A model generated the notes under the pieces. It had not been told where the DNA came from, ran no database searches, and saw only the letters and a list, made by a program, of their open reading frames with translations. Below, in pieces: positions 1 to 8,007 of a stretch of 64,000 nucleotides of DNA (positions are counted from its first letter, which is position 1; each line of letters starts with the position of its first letter). The DNA is taken from positions 263,628 to 327,627 of the forward strand of contig JANWWF010000002.1 in the NCBI GenBank assembly GCA_025055755.1, in the 5' to 3' direction. A program made the translations under genes and the position numbers. The stretch comes from Candidatus Kapaibacterium sp. GTDB taxonomy: Bacteria; Bacteroidota; Ignavibacteria; Kapaibacteriales; NICIL-2.

Positions 1-684
1 GAATTAGCGCCACGGCTTGCAGTTTTGATAGAGGCTGCATACATTCCTGACTGCACGGAACTTGATCGCGATGAACATGGCAAGCTGCAAGCTAAACATC
101 CACTCTTTGCGGGCAAGGTTATCGCTACGATGCAGCCATTGACAGAGCGCACTGTCGTAACTCTCCGTCCGAACATGTTTACCGCGCGCGCAGTTGAGTC
201 GTCCAGTGAGCCAACAATTACTCAGTTTTCGCCAACGCTTAGCGAGGAGGATCGTAAAGTCGTGGTTGAGCAGGTAGTGCGAAATGAAGGAAAACTCGAC
301 GTCTTAGAGGCAGACATCATCGTTTCTGGTGGACGAGGGATGAAAGGTCCAGAGAATTTCGTCCTAATCGAGCAGCTGGCAAATGTATTGGGCGCAGCGG
401 TAGGAGCATCGCGTGCGGTTGTTGATGCGGGCTGGCGTCCCCACAGCGAACAAGTTGGGCAGACAGGCAAGACTGTTTCCCCTAACCTGTATCTTGCATG
501 TGGAATCAGTGGGGCAGTTCAACACCTTGCCGGTATGTCTTCGTCGAAAGTTATTGCGGCGATCAATAAGGACAAGGATGCGCCGATTTTCAAGGTGGCA
601 GATTACGGTATCGTCGGCGATGTATTCGAGGTTATTCCCAAACTCATCGAGCGAATTGCAGCGCTCAAGCAGACAGGTGCATAG
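1..684 (+). CDS. etfA: Electron transfer flavoprotein subunit alpha, C-terminal part
   Basis: The reading frame is open from base 1, so the true start lies upstream of the window and about 227 residues are visible. ETF alpha, with ETF beta, carries electrons from acyl-CoA dehydrogenases to the quinone pool in the cytoplasm. The C-terminal FAD-binding domain is complete: a GGRGMKGPENF stretch, then the GASRAVVDAGW, QVGQTGKTVSP and LACGISGAVQH signatures, then AINKDKDAPIF and ADYGIVGD near the end. The acyl-CoA dehydrogenase at 38078-39244 and the 3-hydroxyacyl-CoA dehydrogenase at 22621-23481 are likely functional partners, though not adjacent. The family assignment is firm; only the N-terminal domain is missing. 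Confidence 0.96.
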   Translation, partial: ELAPRLAVLIEAAYIPDCTELDRDEHGKLQAKHPLFAGKVIATMQPLTERTVVTLRPNMFTARAVESSSEPTITQFSPTLSEEDRKVVVEQVVRNEGKLDVLEADIIVSGGRGMKGPENFVLIEQLANVLGAAVGASRAVVDAGWRPHSEQVGQTGKTVSPNLYLACGISGAVQHLAGMSSSKVIAAINKDKDAPIFKVADYGIVGDVFEVIPKLIERIAALKQTGA

Positions 685-722
685 TAATTTTGTAATGATT
701 TGTAGCCATTTGCCATATTCCT

Positions 723-1361
723 ATGGCGAAAATTGAAGTTGAAATCCTTGGACTCACTGCCAGTGCGGGAAGCAATGGCGCATATGCCCTCATCCTGAAG
801 GAAACAGGAGGCGAGCGCAGGCTGCCAATTGTTATTGGCGCTCCTGAAGCGCAAGCTATTGCTGCTGAACTGGAAGGAGTGCGTCCAACTCGCCCGATGA
901 CTCACGACTTGCTCAAAAACATAATTGAGCAAGCAGGCGGAACTGTCAGTGAAGTGTGCATTGTTGACTTGCGTGAAAGTATTTTCTACGCGCAAATAAC
1001 GATAGAAGGGCTAGACCTTCATGTCGATGCGCGTCCCAGCGATGCAATTGCATTAGCGGTCCGCTTCCGCGCACCAATTTATGTCATGGACACTGTCTTG
1101 GATGAAGCAGGCATCACACCAGAACACGAAGAAGAATTCATCGACGAAGACGATGACGACGATGACGATCAAGACGAGTTGATGCGGTTGCTTCAGCAGC
1201 AAGAAGAGCAGGAAGACGAACCACGTCCTGCGCGCCGGGGTCCAACCAGCCGTTTGGAGCAACTCCGTCGAGAGCTCGATCAAGCCATTCGCGACGAAGA
1301 CTACGAGCGTGCCGCCCGTATCCGAGACGAAATCCAACGCCTGGAGGGTTCAGACCGCTAA
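723..1361 (+). CDS. Bifunctional nuclease family protein (DUF151) with C-terminal UVR motif
   Basis: This 212-residue protein has a DUF151/BFN domain at about residues 3-125 (VIGAPEAQAIA and DARPSDAIALAVR are visible). A run of Asp/Glu follows at about 135-152, then a UvrB/UvrC-type coiled-coil motif at about 177-209 (LEQLRRELDQAIRDEDYERAARIRDEI). The DUF151-plus-UVR layout is known in Bacteroidota/Chlorobi and Actinobacteria; nuclease activity has been reported for plant and some bacterial members, but the role here is not established. The UVR motif suggests contact with a UvrB-like or Clp-type partner (inference). It starts at ATG 38 bases after etfA and is followed closely by tRNA-Met. The long acidic linker is the only unusual feature. 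Confidence 0.9.
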   Translation: MAKIEVEILGLTASAGSNGAYALILKETGGERRLPIVIGAPEAQAIAAELEGVRPTRPMTHDLLKNIIEQAGGTVSEVCIVDLRESIFYAQITIEGLDLHVDARPSDAIALAVRFRAPIYVMDTVLDEAGITPEHEEEFIDEDDDDDDDQDELMRLLQQQEEQEDEPRPARRGPTSRLEQLRRELDQAIRDEDYERAARIRDEIQRLEGSDR

Positions 1362-1371
1362 ACGTATTCAA

Positions 1372-1445
1372 GCCGAGGTAGCTCAGGTGGTTAGAGCAGC
1401 GGAATCATAATCCGCGTGTCGGGGGTTCGAATCCCTCCCTCGGCA
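1372..1445 (+). tRNA. tRNA-Met (anticodon CAT)
   Basis: A 74-nt cloverleaf. The seven-base acceptor stem GCCGAGG pairs with CCTCGGC, the D-arm starts TAGCTCAG, the anticodon stem GCGGA/TCCGC holds loop ATCATAA (anticodon CAT), and the T-arm contains GGTTCGAATCC. The discriminator is A and CCA is not encoded. The CAT anticodon could mean elongator Met, initiator Met or lysidine-modified Ile2. The paired acceptor end argues against initiator, and the body resembles elongator Met tRNAs, so Met is preferred. Confidence 0.93.
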
Positions 1446-1449
1446 CTGG

Positions 1450-2739
1450 GTGGAGGTGCTCCATCCGTCGAAATACATGCACCACCACACGTTGCCACAC
1501 GCGATGAAACGTCCTCGCCTTCGTCCTGCCACGCGGTTGGAAGACGCTTTCTTTACTTCGTACAATTTTGAAGGACGCTTTGTAACCTTTTTCGGTGATA
1601 CTCATCCCTTCTACGCAGGAAGTGTTGTCCGGGCAATGGCAAGCGCACGGAAAGGATATCGGCACATTGCAGCGCTTTTTCAGGAAGATATCCAACGAGC
1701 TGAGGAAGGTGTGACTTCTGCAGCACCGCATGAGCTGGATGCATTTTTCGAAGATTTACGCCTGCGGTATAGTGCATATGTAGTTGCTGTTGAGCGGCTC
1801 ACCCCAACGATAGTCGAACTTGTTGTTCGTGCCCCTGCAGCAGCGCAGAAGTTCCATCCAGGGCAGTTCTACCGTTTGCAGAACTATGCTGCAACAGCCC
1901 CAACAGTCCAAGGACATGCGTTGGTGATGGAGGCGTTAGCAATGACGGGAGCATGGACTGACCCCGATGCCGGATTGCTCTCAATGATTGCATTGGAAGT
2001 AGGAGCCTCCACGCAGATGATTGCTCACCTACGTCCTGGGGAAAAGATTGTAGTTATGGGACCAACAGGAACACCAACGCACATTCCAGAGAAAGAAAAT
2101 GTCCTTCTTTGTGGAGGGGGATTAGGAAATGCGGTTCTTTTCTCGATAGCATCAGCACTGCGTGCGAATAACTGCCGAGTTCTCTACTTTGCTGGCTATC
2201 GGGATGGCAAAGATGTATTCAAAATGGCACACATTGAGCAGTCCACTGATCAAGTTATCTGGTGCACAGACCGCGGCATTCCAATTACACCGCGTCGTCC
2301 ACAGGACCGGCACTATCGTGGGACCATCATCGAGGCAATGGTTGCATATCATCGTGGTGAACTGGGGGAACAACTTCTACCATTTAGAGAAATTCACCGC
2401 ATCATTGCTATTGGAAGCGATGGCATGATGCATGCTGTCAAGCGTGCACGGCATACCGTTCTGCGCGACGCATTCGGTCCACATGTTGCCATTGGCTCAA
2501 TAAACTCGCCAATGCAATGCATGATGAAGGAAATTTGCGCCCAATGCTTGCAAAAGCATGTTGACCCAGCGACTGGGCGAGAGTGTATTCCGGTGTTTTC
2601 TTGCTTCAACCAAGATCAAGAGCTTGACCGAGTAGATTTTGATAATCTCCATGACCGCCTTCGAATGAACAGCGTGCTTGAGCGACTGGGTCGCTCCTGG
2701 CTGGAGTATTTGCTCAGCTATGAGCAGTCAGTTTGTTGA
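1450..2739 (+). CDS. PyrK-like FAD/NAD(P)-binding reductase subunit with C-terminal Fe-S cysteines
   Basis: A protein of up to 429 residues. About 110 N-terminal residues are of unclear origin (FFGDTHPFYAGSVVRAMASA is the recognisable part). A ferredoxin-reductase-like FAD domain follows (HPGQFYRLQNY), then a nucleotide-binding loop (NVLLCGGGLGNAVLFS), and last a cysteine cluster (CMMKEICAQC, then CIPVFSC) at the place where PyrK of dihydroorotate dehydrogenase B binds a 2Fe-2S cluster. It probably passes electrons between NAD(P)H and a partner flavoenzyme. No pyrD lies next to it, so a pyrimidine role is not supported here. The N-terminal part resembles the junction of large proteins fusing a GltD-like domain to a PyrK-like domain, so this may be the detached C-terminal half of such a fusion. 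Possible starts are GTG 1450, ATG 1477 and ATG 1504, all just after the tRNA; none has a decisive ribosome-binding site. Confidence 0.78.
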   Translation: MEVLHPSKYMHHHTLPHAMKRPRLRPATRLEDAFFTSYNFEGRFVTFFGDTHPFYAGSVVRAMASARKGYRHIAALFQEDIQRAEEGVTSAAPHELDAFFEDLRLRYSAYVVAVERLTPTIVELVVRAPAAAQKFHPGQFYRLQNYAATAPTVQGHALVMEALAMTGAWTDPDAGLLSMIALEVGASTQMIAHLRPGEKIVVMGPTGTPTHIPEKENVLLCGGGLGNAVLFSIASALRANNCRVLYFAGYRDGKDVFKMAHIEQSTDQVIWCTDRGIPITPRRPQDRHYRGTIIEAMVAYHRGELGEQLLPFREIHRIIAIGSDGMMHAVKRARHTVLRDAFGPHVAIGSINSPMQCMMKEICAQCLQKHVDPATGRECIPVFSCFNQDQELDRVDFDNLHDRLRMNSVLERLGRSWLEYLLSYEQSVC

Positions 2740-2759
2740 GATGTACGCACCAAGCAGCG

Positions 2760-4280
2760 ATGGAACCACGTCAAGCGTATGAAGAAATCCTCCAGCTTAT
2801 GCATACAGCCACCGATCTCAACGCGGCTGCAGCGTTGCTAAGCTGGGACCAAGAAACATACATGCCACCACTGGCAGCAGATGCACGTGCAGAGCAAATA
2901 GCTACTATTGCAAGCATCACCCATTCGATTCTCGTAGGGGAAAAGGCACAACGGCTTGCTGAATACTTTCGCGAACATCTTTCCTCGGCTGATGGTGAAC
3001 TTAGTGAAACAGAAAAAAGAATTGCTCGTGTCTTTACGCGGGAGGTACAGCGCGCAACAAAGCTGCCAGAAGAATTTGTCCGCAGAAAGGCACGGATTAC
3101 CTCATTAGCGCAGCAGGCGTGGAAAGATGCTCGTGCTCGCTCTGACTTTGCACTCTTCCGAGACTATCTTGCTCAAATTGTTGACTTGATGGTGGAGGAA
3201 GCTTCACTTCGCGGTTTTTCTGAGCATCCCTACGATGCATTGCTTGATGTGTATGAGCCCGGACTGACCAGTAGTGTTCTCGACCCCATCTTTGAAAAGC
3301 TCGAGCGCGCAACACGATCAATGCTGGATTATGTGCGCACTGCGAGCACGATACCAGAGGATGCCTTCCTTCGTGGGTATTTTCCGCGTCAAGCCCAGCT
3401 CGATGTTGCATACCGTATTGTTGCTGCCTTGGGATTTGATTTTAAGGCGGGACGGGTAGATTTGTCCGCACATCCATTCTGCACCTCCTTCAGCATTCGA
3501 GATGTTCGGCTTACTACTCGTATTGATGAGTCTGATATTCGCCCGTGTTTGTTCGGTCTTATTCATGAGGCAGGGCATGGACTCTACGAGCAAGGAATCG
3601 ATGTGGCACTGGAACGAACATTTGCTCGGGATGGGGCTTCCATGGGGATACACGAGTCACAATCGCTATTCTGGGAAAACATCATCGCACGATCTGAGGA
3701 GTTTTGGCACTGGGCGTTACCGATTCTCCAGGAGCATTTCCCAAGCCAGTTTGGCTCAATTTCGCCACGCCAGTTTTACGCAGCTATCAATCGAGTGCAG
3801 CCCTCATTGATCCGAATAGAAGCCGATGAAGTCACCTATAATCTTCACATCATCGTGCGCTATCGGATAGAGAAGGCATTGATCGGTGGCGAGCTGGTGG
3901 TGGATAGTGTCCCTGCTGTGTGGAATGCGATGAGTACCGATTTACTGGGGATTGAAGTTCCTGATGATGCCCGCGGCTGCCTGCAGGATATTCACTGGTC
4001 ATTCGGGGGCTTCGGGTATTTTCCCAGCTACACGCTTGGAAAACTCTATGCAGCGATGTTTCGTACAGCATTGCTCAATGCAATGCCCCAAGCACCTGAA
4101 TACGTGCAACAGGGGAGATTTGCTCCCATCCGCGAGTGGTTGCAAGAGGTAATACATCGGTGGGGGCGTACTGTAGAACCAGCTGAGTTAGTCAAGCATG
4201 TAACAGGCCGAAGTCTCAGTGAAGAGGATTTCGTGGAGTACGCCTGGCAAAAAATCCGTCGTGTGTATGGTGACTCCTAA
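2760..4280 (+). CDS. M32 family carboxypeptidase (Taq carboxypeptidase type)
   Basis: A cytoplasmic zinc metallocarboxypeptidase of 506 residues, the usual length for family M32 (about 500). The zinc-binding motif HEAGH is at residues 269-273. The family signatures HPFCTSFS and DVRLTTR precede it and the IHESQS glutamate region follows. C-terminal FGGFGYFPSYTLG is also typical. It releases C-terminal amino acids from peptides, with broad specificity in characterised members. The ATG at 2760 is chosen because homologues begin close to the conserved helix AYEEILQLM; an in-frame TTG at 2733 would add nine residues and overlap the preceding stop. The gene starts 20 bases after the PyrK-like gene, so co-transcription is likely. 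A TATATTTG element follows it and may serve the tRNA. Confidence 0.93.
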   Translation: MEPRQAYEEILQLMHTATDLNAAAALLSWDQETYMPPLAADARAEQIATIASITHSILVGEKAQRLAEYFREHLSSADGELSETEKRIARVFTREVQRATKLPEEFVRRKARITSLAQQAWKDARARSDFALFRDYLAQIVDLMVEEASLRGFSEHPYDALLDVYEPGLTSSVLDPIFEKLERATRSMLDYVRTASTIPEDAFLRGYFPRQAQLDVAYRIVAALGFDFKAGRVDLSAHPFCTSFSIRDVRLTTRIDESDIRPCLFGLIHEAGHGLYEQGIDVALERTFARDGASMGIHESQSLFWENIIARSEEFWHWALPILQEHFPSQFGSISPRQFYAAINRVQPSLIRIEADEVTYNLHIIVRYRIEKALIGGELVVDSVPAVWNAMSTDLLGIEVPDDARGCLQDIHWSFGGFGYFPSYTLGKLYAAMFRTALLNAMPQAPEYVQQGRFAPIREWLQEVIHRWGRTVEPAELVKHVTGRSLSEEDFVEYAWQKIRRVYGDS

Positions 4281-4300
4281 CAAAAAACTTTTGAGTGCAG

Positions 4301-4308
4301 TATATTTG
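4301..4308 (+). promoter_or_regulatory. Possible Bacteroidota-type -7 element before tRNA-Thr
   Basis: TATATTTG matches the TAnnTTTG -7 consensus known from Bacteroidota and lies 17 bases before the tRNA. No convincing TTTG -33 partner is seen at the expected distance, so the call is tentative. Confidence 0.35.
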
Positions 4309-4324
4309 CGCCGCACTATAAAAC

Positions 4325-4397
4325 GCCAACATAGCTCAGCTGGTAGAGCAGCTCACTCGTAATGAGCAGGTCACCGGTTCGAGTCCGGTTGTTGGCT
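4325..4397 (+). tRNA. tRNA-Thr (anticodon CGT)
   Basis: A 73-nt cloverleaf. Acceptor stem GCCAACA pairs with TGTTGGC. The anticodon stem GCTCA/TGAGC holds loop CTCGTAA (anticodon CGT), and the T-arm carries GGTTCGAGTCC. The discriminator base is T and CCA is not encoded. The CGT anticodon reads ACG codons. Confidence 0.95.
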
Positions 4398-4405
4398 CCT
4401 GCTGG

Positions 4406-4434
4406 CGCCCACCAAGGTAGTGGTGGGCGTTTTT
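4406..4434 (+). terminator. Rho-independent terminator after tRNA-Thr
   Basis: An eight-base-pair stem CGCCCACC/GGTGGGCG with an eight-base loop, followed directly by five T residues. It begins nine bases after the tRNA 3' end and sets the tRNA apart from the phosphatase gene downstream. Confidence 0.88.
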
Positions 4435-4508
4435 CGTTCGTGCTTGCAACAAATTCGGGGATGAATACGTAGCTTGCAAGTGTCCAAAGAGTAGATGTTT
4501 TGTTGGGA

Positions 4509-6617
4509 ATGTGGCCTCGTTGGACCAAACCATTTGCATGGAAAATGGCCTCTGTGACTTTTCTTATAGGAGGGGGTGGAGTGCTCTATGTGTTGCTGGA
4601 TGCGGGATTTAGCTATGGACAGAGTTGGCTCCCCCGTTGGATTGTGACAGGGGGTATGCTCATTACCAAAATAATAGCTGCTGTGATTGTGGTCTCAATT
4701 GTCTGGTGGATCCATCGGGCAAGCAGTGGTATACAGCAGCTGGATGTAGTCACCTTTCAGCAATGGCTGCGGTATAGTGCGATAATCAGTGTTGGGATTT
4801 TCCTACTCCCCCAGTTTTCACTACTTCCAATTCCCGGTAGAATGGGAAAAGCGATGTTCACTGTGTTGTTATTGTATGCAGCAGGCTGGATTACTTCAAG
4901 AGTTATTGGGGCATTCCATGCTTATCGAACAAAGAATACTCCCGCTCTTCTTCGGAGTTTGGGATTGGTCGTGACCGCTCCGTTGATTTTGAGCTGGATG
5001 GAACAATTCTATCCGACGGATGCTCTGGGTATTGTATACTTTTTCATCGCTATAGTTATCGCGTCACTGGTTTTTCTCCTTGCACGACGGCGACGATGGC
5101 TTAGTGTACTCAGTGGTGCTCAGCGATGGTCTATTGCAGGATGGTCCGTGGTTTTTTCGATAATCTCTCTTGGAATAGTTGCGGTGTCATTCGATCACGA
5201 AAGTGCACATGCAACTTTGCTCGATAGTTTTCTGTGGGGGAGCCGATACCTGTTGGGATACAGCTTTCTGATCAGTGGCACCTATGCGGTGATTGTTGCG
5301 TGGACTGTAATGACAAGCGGAAGTGGTGCCGAGCGAACGCAATTTGAGTTTGACTCAATAACCTTTTTCAACACTGTTGCTGCTGATTACTCTGCACCCC
5401 AGAAGTTGTACGACACAATCACAACTTTGGCGGTTGCCCTAACGAATGCGAATGCGGGTTGGCTGATTGTTCCCATGAATAACACCCTACGAGAAAATGT
5501 CATTGTTTCATGTGTCGGGGTCGATCATCGCCGTGCAGCAGCACTTGAAATAGAGCGGCTGCTTTCGCTTGCGGAGCTGAATGAACCTATTGTGTTTCCG
5601 TACTTGCGTGATGATGAACGGTTGTTCCGAGTAGCACGCTCTGTGGAGTCATATGCCCAGTCGGCTATTGTAATGCCCTTTCGCGACAGGGATAGCTTCA
5701 ATGGTGCTCTTGTTGTCGTCAGTTCCCAGCCGTATGGCTTCGAACAATGTGACTTAGACTCTCTTATTGCTTTTTCGACGGCAGTAACAATTGCTCTGTC
5801 CAATCGGCGCTTGATGCAGAAAGCGTTGGAGCGTGAACAGCTCCAGCGTGAATTACGCATAGGACGAGAGATTCAGCAACGTCTCATACCGCGGAGTATC
5901 CCCTTGCTACACGGTTGGGAGGTGGTGGGGCTATGGGAACCCGCGTTCGAGGTAGGAGGCGACTATTTTGATTACTTCTACTTAGGGGACGGATCATGTT
6001 GTGTGCTTGTAGCTGATGTTAGCGGAAAAGGAATTGGTGCTGCACTTTACATGGCAAAGCTCAAAGGGGTTTGTATTGGAATTGCGCCCCATGTGAAAAG
6101 CGTCCGAGAGTTTGTGCTCTCTATTCATCGAGCGCTTGAAGATGTGTTGGAAAAACATGTGTACATAACGTTAGCAGCGGTAGGTATCCATGCGGATGGA
6201 ACGTTGAGTATCGTCCGATTAGGACATCCTCCGCCGTTTCGCCTTACTTGCAGTGGAGAAGTTTCACCGATTTTTCCTCAGGGAGCTGCAGTGGGGCTAA
6301 TGACTACAGAGCAGTTCAGCAATGTTGTTGAGGTCGCTTGTGTCATGTCAAGGGATACGTGGGGAGTGGTTCTGTACACCGATGGTTTAATTGAAGCTGG
6401 GGTAATGGAGAATTCAGCGTTAGGCGTTGACGGTTTGCATCAGGTTCTCGCAAGTGTGGGCACGAATCTCTCTGCAAGCGAGCTCGTACAGCATCTTCGC
6501 AATGTTGTTGTACAGCGTATCCGAAGCAATAGTTTCGACGATGATGTTACTATCGTTGTTATTCAACGACCGCATCCACATACAGAGACGTTAGAATGGA
6601 ACGAGGATTCCATGTGA
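4509..6617 (+). CDS. Membrane-bound GAF-SpoIIE (PP2C-type) serine phosphatase
   Basis: About 702 residues. The N-terminal half (to about residue 275) holds seven or eight hydrophobic membrane segments. A GAF-like domain (roughly 285-440) and a short coiled coil (REQLQRELRIGREIQQRL) follow, then a SpoIIE/RsbU-type PP2C phosphatase domain. Its metal-binding acidic residues are seen in VGGDYFDY, ADVSGKG, YTDGLIEAG and DDDVTIVVI. Enzymes of this class dephosphorylate STAS-domain antagonists, and the next two genes encode such an antagonist and its probable kinase, so the three form a partner-switching module. The membrane part or GAF domain probably senses a signal (inference). ATG 4509 is chosen over TTG 4500. 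The 3' end overlaps the STAS gene by 22 bases. Confidence 0.9.
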   Translation: MWPRWTKPFAWKMASVTFLIGGGGVLYVLLDAGFSYGQSWLPRWIVTGGMLITKIIAAVIVVSIVWWIHRASSGIQQLDVVTFQQWLRYSAIISVGIFLLPQFSLLPIPGRMGKAMFTVLLLYAAGWITSRVIGAFHAYRTKNTPALLRSLGLVVTAPLILSWMEQFYPTDALGIVYFFIAIVIASLVFLLARRRRWLSVLSGAQRWSIAGWSVVFSIISLGIVAVSFDHESAHATLLDSFLWGSRYLLGYSFLISGTYAVIVAWTVMTSGSGAERTQFEFDSITFFNTVAADYSAPQKLYDTITTLAVALTNANAGWLIVPMNNTLRENVIVSCVGVDHRRAAALEIERLLSLAELNEPIVFPYLRDDERLFRVARSVESYAQSAIVMPFRDRDSFNGALVVVSSQPYGFEQCDLDSLIAFSTAVTIALSNRRLMQKALEREQLQRELRIGREIQQRLIPRSIPLLHGWEVVGLWEPAFEVGGDYFDYFYLGDGSCCVLVADVSGKGIGAALYMAKLKGVCIGIAPHVKSVREFVLSIHRALEDVLEKHVYITLAAVGIHADGTLSIVRLGHPPPFRLTCSGEVSPIFPQGAAVGLMTTEQFSNVVEVACVMSRDTWGVVLYTDGLIEAGVMENSALGVDGLHQVLASVGTNLSASELVQHLRNVVVQRIRSNSFDDDVTIVVIQRPHPHTETLEWNEDSM

Positions 6618-6958
6618 GTGTCATACGGCGCATCCAGCCGGTAGCAATCGTTGAGCTCTACGGGTATTTAGATGCTTCAACGGCAAATGAACTTGACAAC
6701 CTCCTTGCGCGGCTCCTTGAGGAAGGGTACATTAAGATTGTCTTGAACTGTGCTGGGCTGGAATACATCTCCAGTGCAGGCTTGGGGGTGTTTATGGGTC
6801 ATATTGAATCCTATCGTGCAGTAGGGGGCGACTTGCGTTTCTGTTCCCTTCGTGAACGGATAGCAACTATTGTTGAGATGCTAGGATTTCCATTGATTTT
6901 CCATTTTTTTCCGGATTGCCAGACAGCAGAAGCGTCGTATTCAAATAGCAAGTCATGA
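6596..6958 (+). CDS. STAS-domain anti-sigma factor antagonist
   Basis: A 120-residue single-domain protein of the SpoIIAA/RsbV type. The helix start YISSAGLGVFMG at residues 57-68 matches the conserved phospho-acceptor loop. Ser60 aligns with the phosphorylated serine of SpoIIAA, while the preceding Asp of the DSSGLG motif is Ser here, a common variant. The phosphorylated form would be the substrate of the phosphatase upstream, and the kinase downstream would phosphorylate it. The gene overlaps the phosphatase gene by 22 bases and the kinase gene by four (ATGA), indicating translational coupling. An alternative GTG start at 6614 would lose six residues. The sigma factor or other final target is not encoded nearby. 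Confidence 0.92.
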   Translation: MERGFHVSVIRRIQPVAIVELYGYLDASTANELDNLLARLLEEGYIKIVLNCAGLEYISSAGLGVFMGHIESYRAVGGDLRFCSLRERIATIVEMLGFPLIFHFFPDCQTAEASYSNSKS

Positions 6959-7386
6959 AACATGAAGAAAACAAAATAGAAGTGTTAACAATACACGCAC
7001 GGCTTGATGAGCTTTCGCGGTGTAGGGAGTTTGTCGAACAGGTATGTCGGATGTGCGGGCTTGCTGAAAAAGAACTACTTGGATTGGTCCTCGCATGCGA
7101 TGAAATGTGTGCAAATATCATCGAGCACGGTTACCGTTTCGATGCAACCAAAGTGATTCAAGTGTTTGTACACTGCAATGCAGGGAACTGCATTGTCGAG
7201 ATTCGCGATAGCGCAGAGCCGTTTGACCCAACCGGCATAAACTTGCCGCCGCGCCCGACTATCTCGAAACGGGGGCATGGCATATACCTGGCGCGTCGGA
7301 TGGCACAGATAACATATGAACCAAAAACAGGGACCATTCCCTACAACATAACGCGTATTCAGCTGGAGAATGCGTGTGGTCGCTAA
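6955..7386 (+). CDS. RsbW/SpoIIAB-like serine kinase (HATPase_c anti-sigma factor)
   Basis: A 143-residue GHKL-fold protein. The N-box is EMCANIIEHG (Glu50, Asn54, His58), the G1 box is EIRDSAEPFDP (about 82-92), and the G2 region is RGHGIYLARRM (about 106-116). These fit stand-alone serine kinases that both bind a sigma factor or other partner and phosphorylate a STAS antagonist. It starts in an ATGA overlap with the STAS gene, completing the phosphatase-antagonist-kinase set. It has no membrane segment and should act in the cytoplasm. No sigma factor gene adjoins, so the output of the switch is unknown. Confidence 0.92.
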   Translation: MKHEENKIEVLTIHARLDELSRCREFVEQVCRMCGLAEKELLGLVLACDEMCANIIEHGYRFDATKVIQVFVHCNAGNCIVEIRDSAEPFDPTGINLPPRPTISKRGHGIYLARRMAQITYEPKTGTIPYNITRIQLENACGR

Positions 7387-7411
7387 TAAAGGTCAAGAAT
7401 AATGACCTTTA
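7387..7411. terminator. Hairpin between convergent genes
   Basis: TAAAGGTCA and TGACCTTTA form a nine-base-pair stem with a seven-base loop, exactly between the RsbW-like gene and the convergent Rrf2 gene. It overlaps the last bases of the latter. It lacks a clear T-run on either strand, so its role as a terminator is probable but not certain. Confidence 0.5.
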
Positions 7412-7894
7412 CTGGTGATGAGGGGCCATCAGCCGACCATTTTGGAATGTCGCGTCTGCAACAAGATCAGCCAACGTACGGTCACGAATAATCTCGAAGA
7501 TTCGTTGGCGGATTTTTTCCCACTCGTAGTGCAAAGGGCAGGGATGGTCGGGGCTGCACTTTTCGTACCCGATAACACAATCAGTGACATATTGAAGGTT
7601 GTCCACTGAGCGTGCAACATCGAGCACAGTAATTTGCTTTGGATCACGAGCAAGTCGTATTCCCCCTCCAGGGCCTTTGATTGAGCTTATTAGGCCAGCT
7701 CGTGTGAGGTCTTGCACAAGTTTTGCGAGAAAATAGTAAGGTATGCCGTGAGCTTCTGCGATTTCCTTCGTTTGAATGTATGAATGATTCACATGGGCTT
7801 CGTTGGTTCTTCTTTCTTTTGTCTCATCGAGCCAATGTTTCGCTAAGTAGAGCATCGTTTGTATAGCATACTCCGAAGCACGAGAGAAGATCAT
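7409..7894 (-). CDS. Rrf2-family transcriptional regulator with Fe-S cysteine motif
   Basis: A 161-residue protein with the Rrf2 start MIFSRASEYAIQTMLYLA, a winged helix-turn-helix (TKEIAEAHGIPYYFLAKLVQDL and the wing GPGGGIRLA), then the triad C-x6-C-x5-C (CVIGYEKCSPDHPC). In IscR, NsrR and RirA three cysteines in this place bind an Fe-S cluster that senses iron, NO or redox state, so cluster binding is likely here. The exact spacing does not decide between these subgroups. It is divergent from dnaB across about 110 bases, and its own promoter region is a natural autoregulatory site. The target genes cannot be told from the window. Confidence 0.92.
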   Translation of the reverse strand: MIFSRASEYAIQTMLYLAKHWLDETKERRTNEAHVNHSYIQTKEIAEAHGIPYYFLAKLVQDLTRAGLISSIKGPGGGIRLARDPKQITVLDVARSVDNLQYVTDCVIGYEKCSPDHPCPLHYEWEKIRQRIFEIIRDRTLADLVADATFQNGRLMAPHHQ

Positions 7895-8007
7895 CGTTGC
7901 CTATCGAGAGTATAACGTTGGGATTACATATCTGCAAAAGTATGCTAAACAAGGTTTGTGGAGATAATTCAATTTTGTAGTTGTGGTTGTACCTTATCCG
8001 CCAACAG

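Noticed and set aside
1372-1445. tRNA-Ile2 (lysidine type) instead of tRNA-Met
   Set aside because: The anticodon CAT allows it, but the anticodon arm and body resemble elongator Met tRNAs; a tRNA classifier would settle it.
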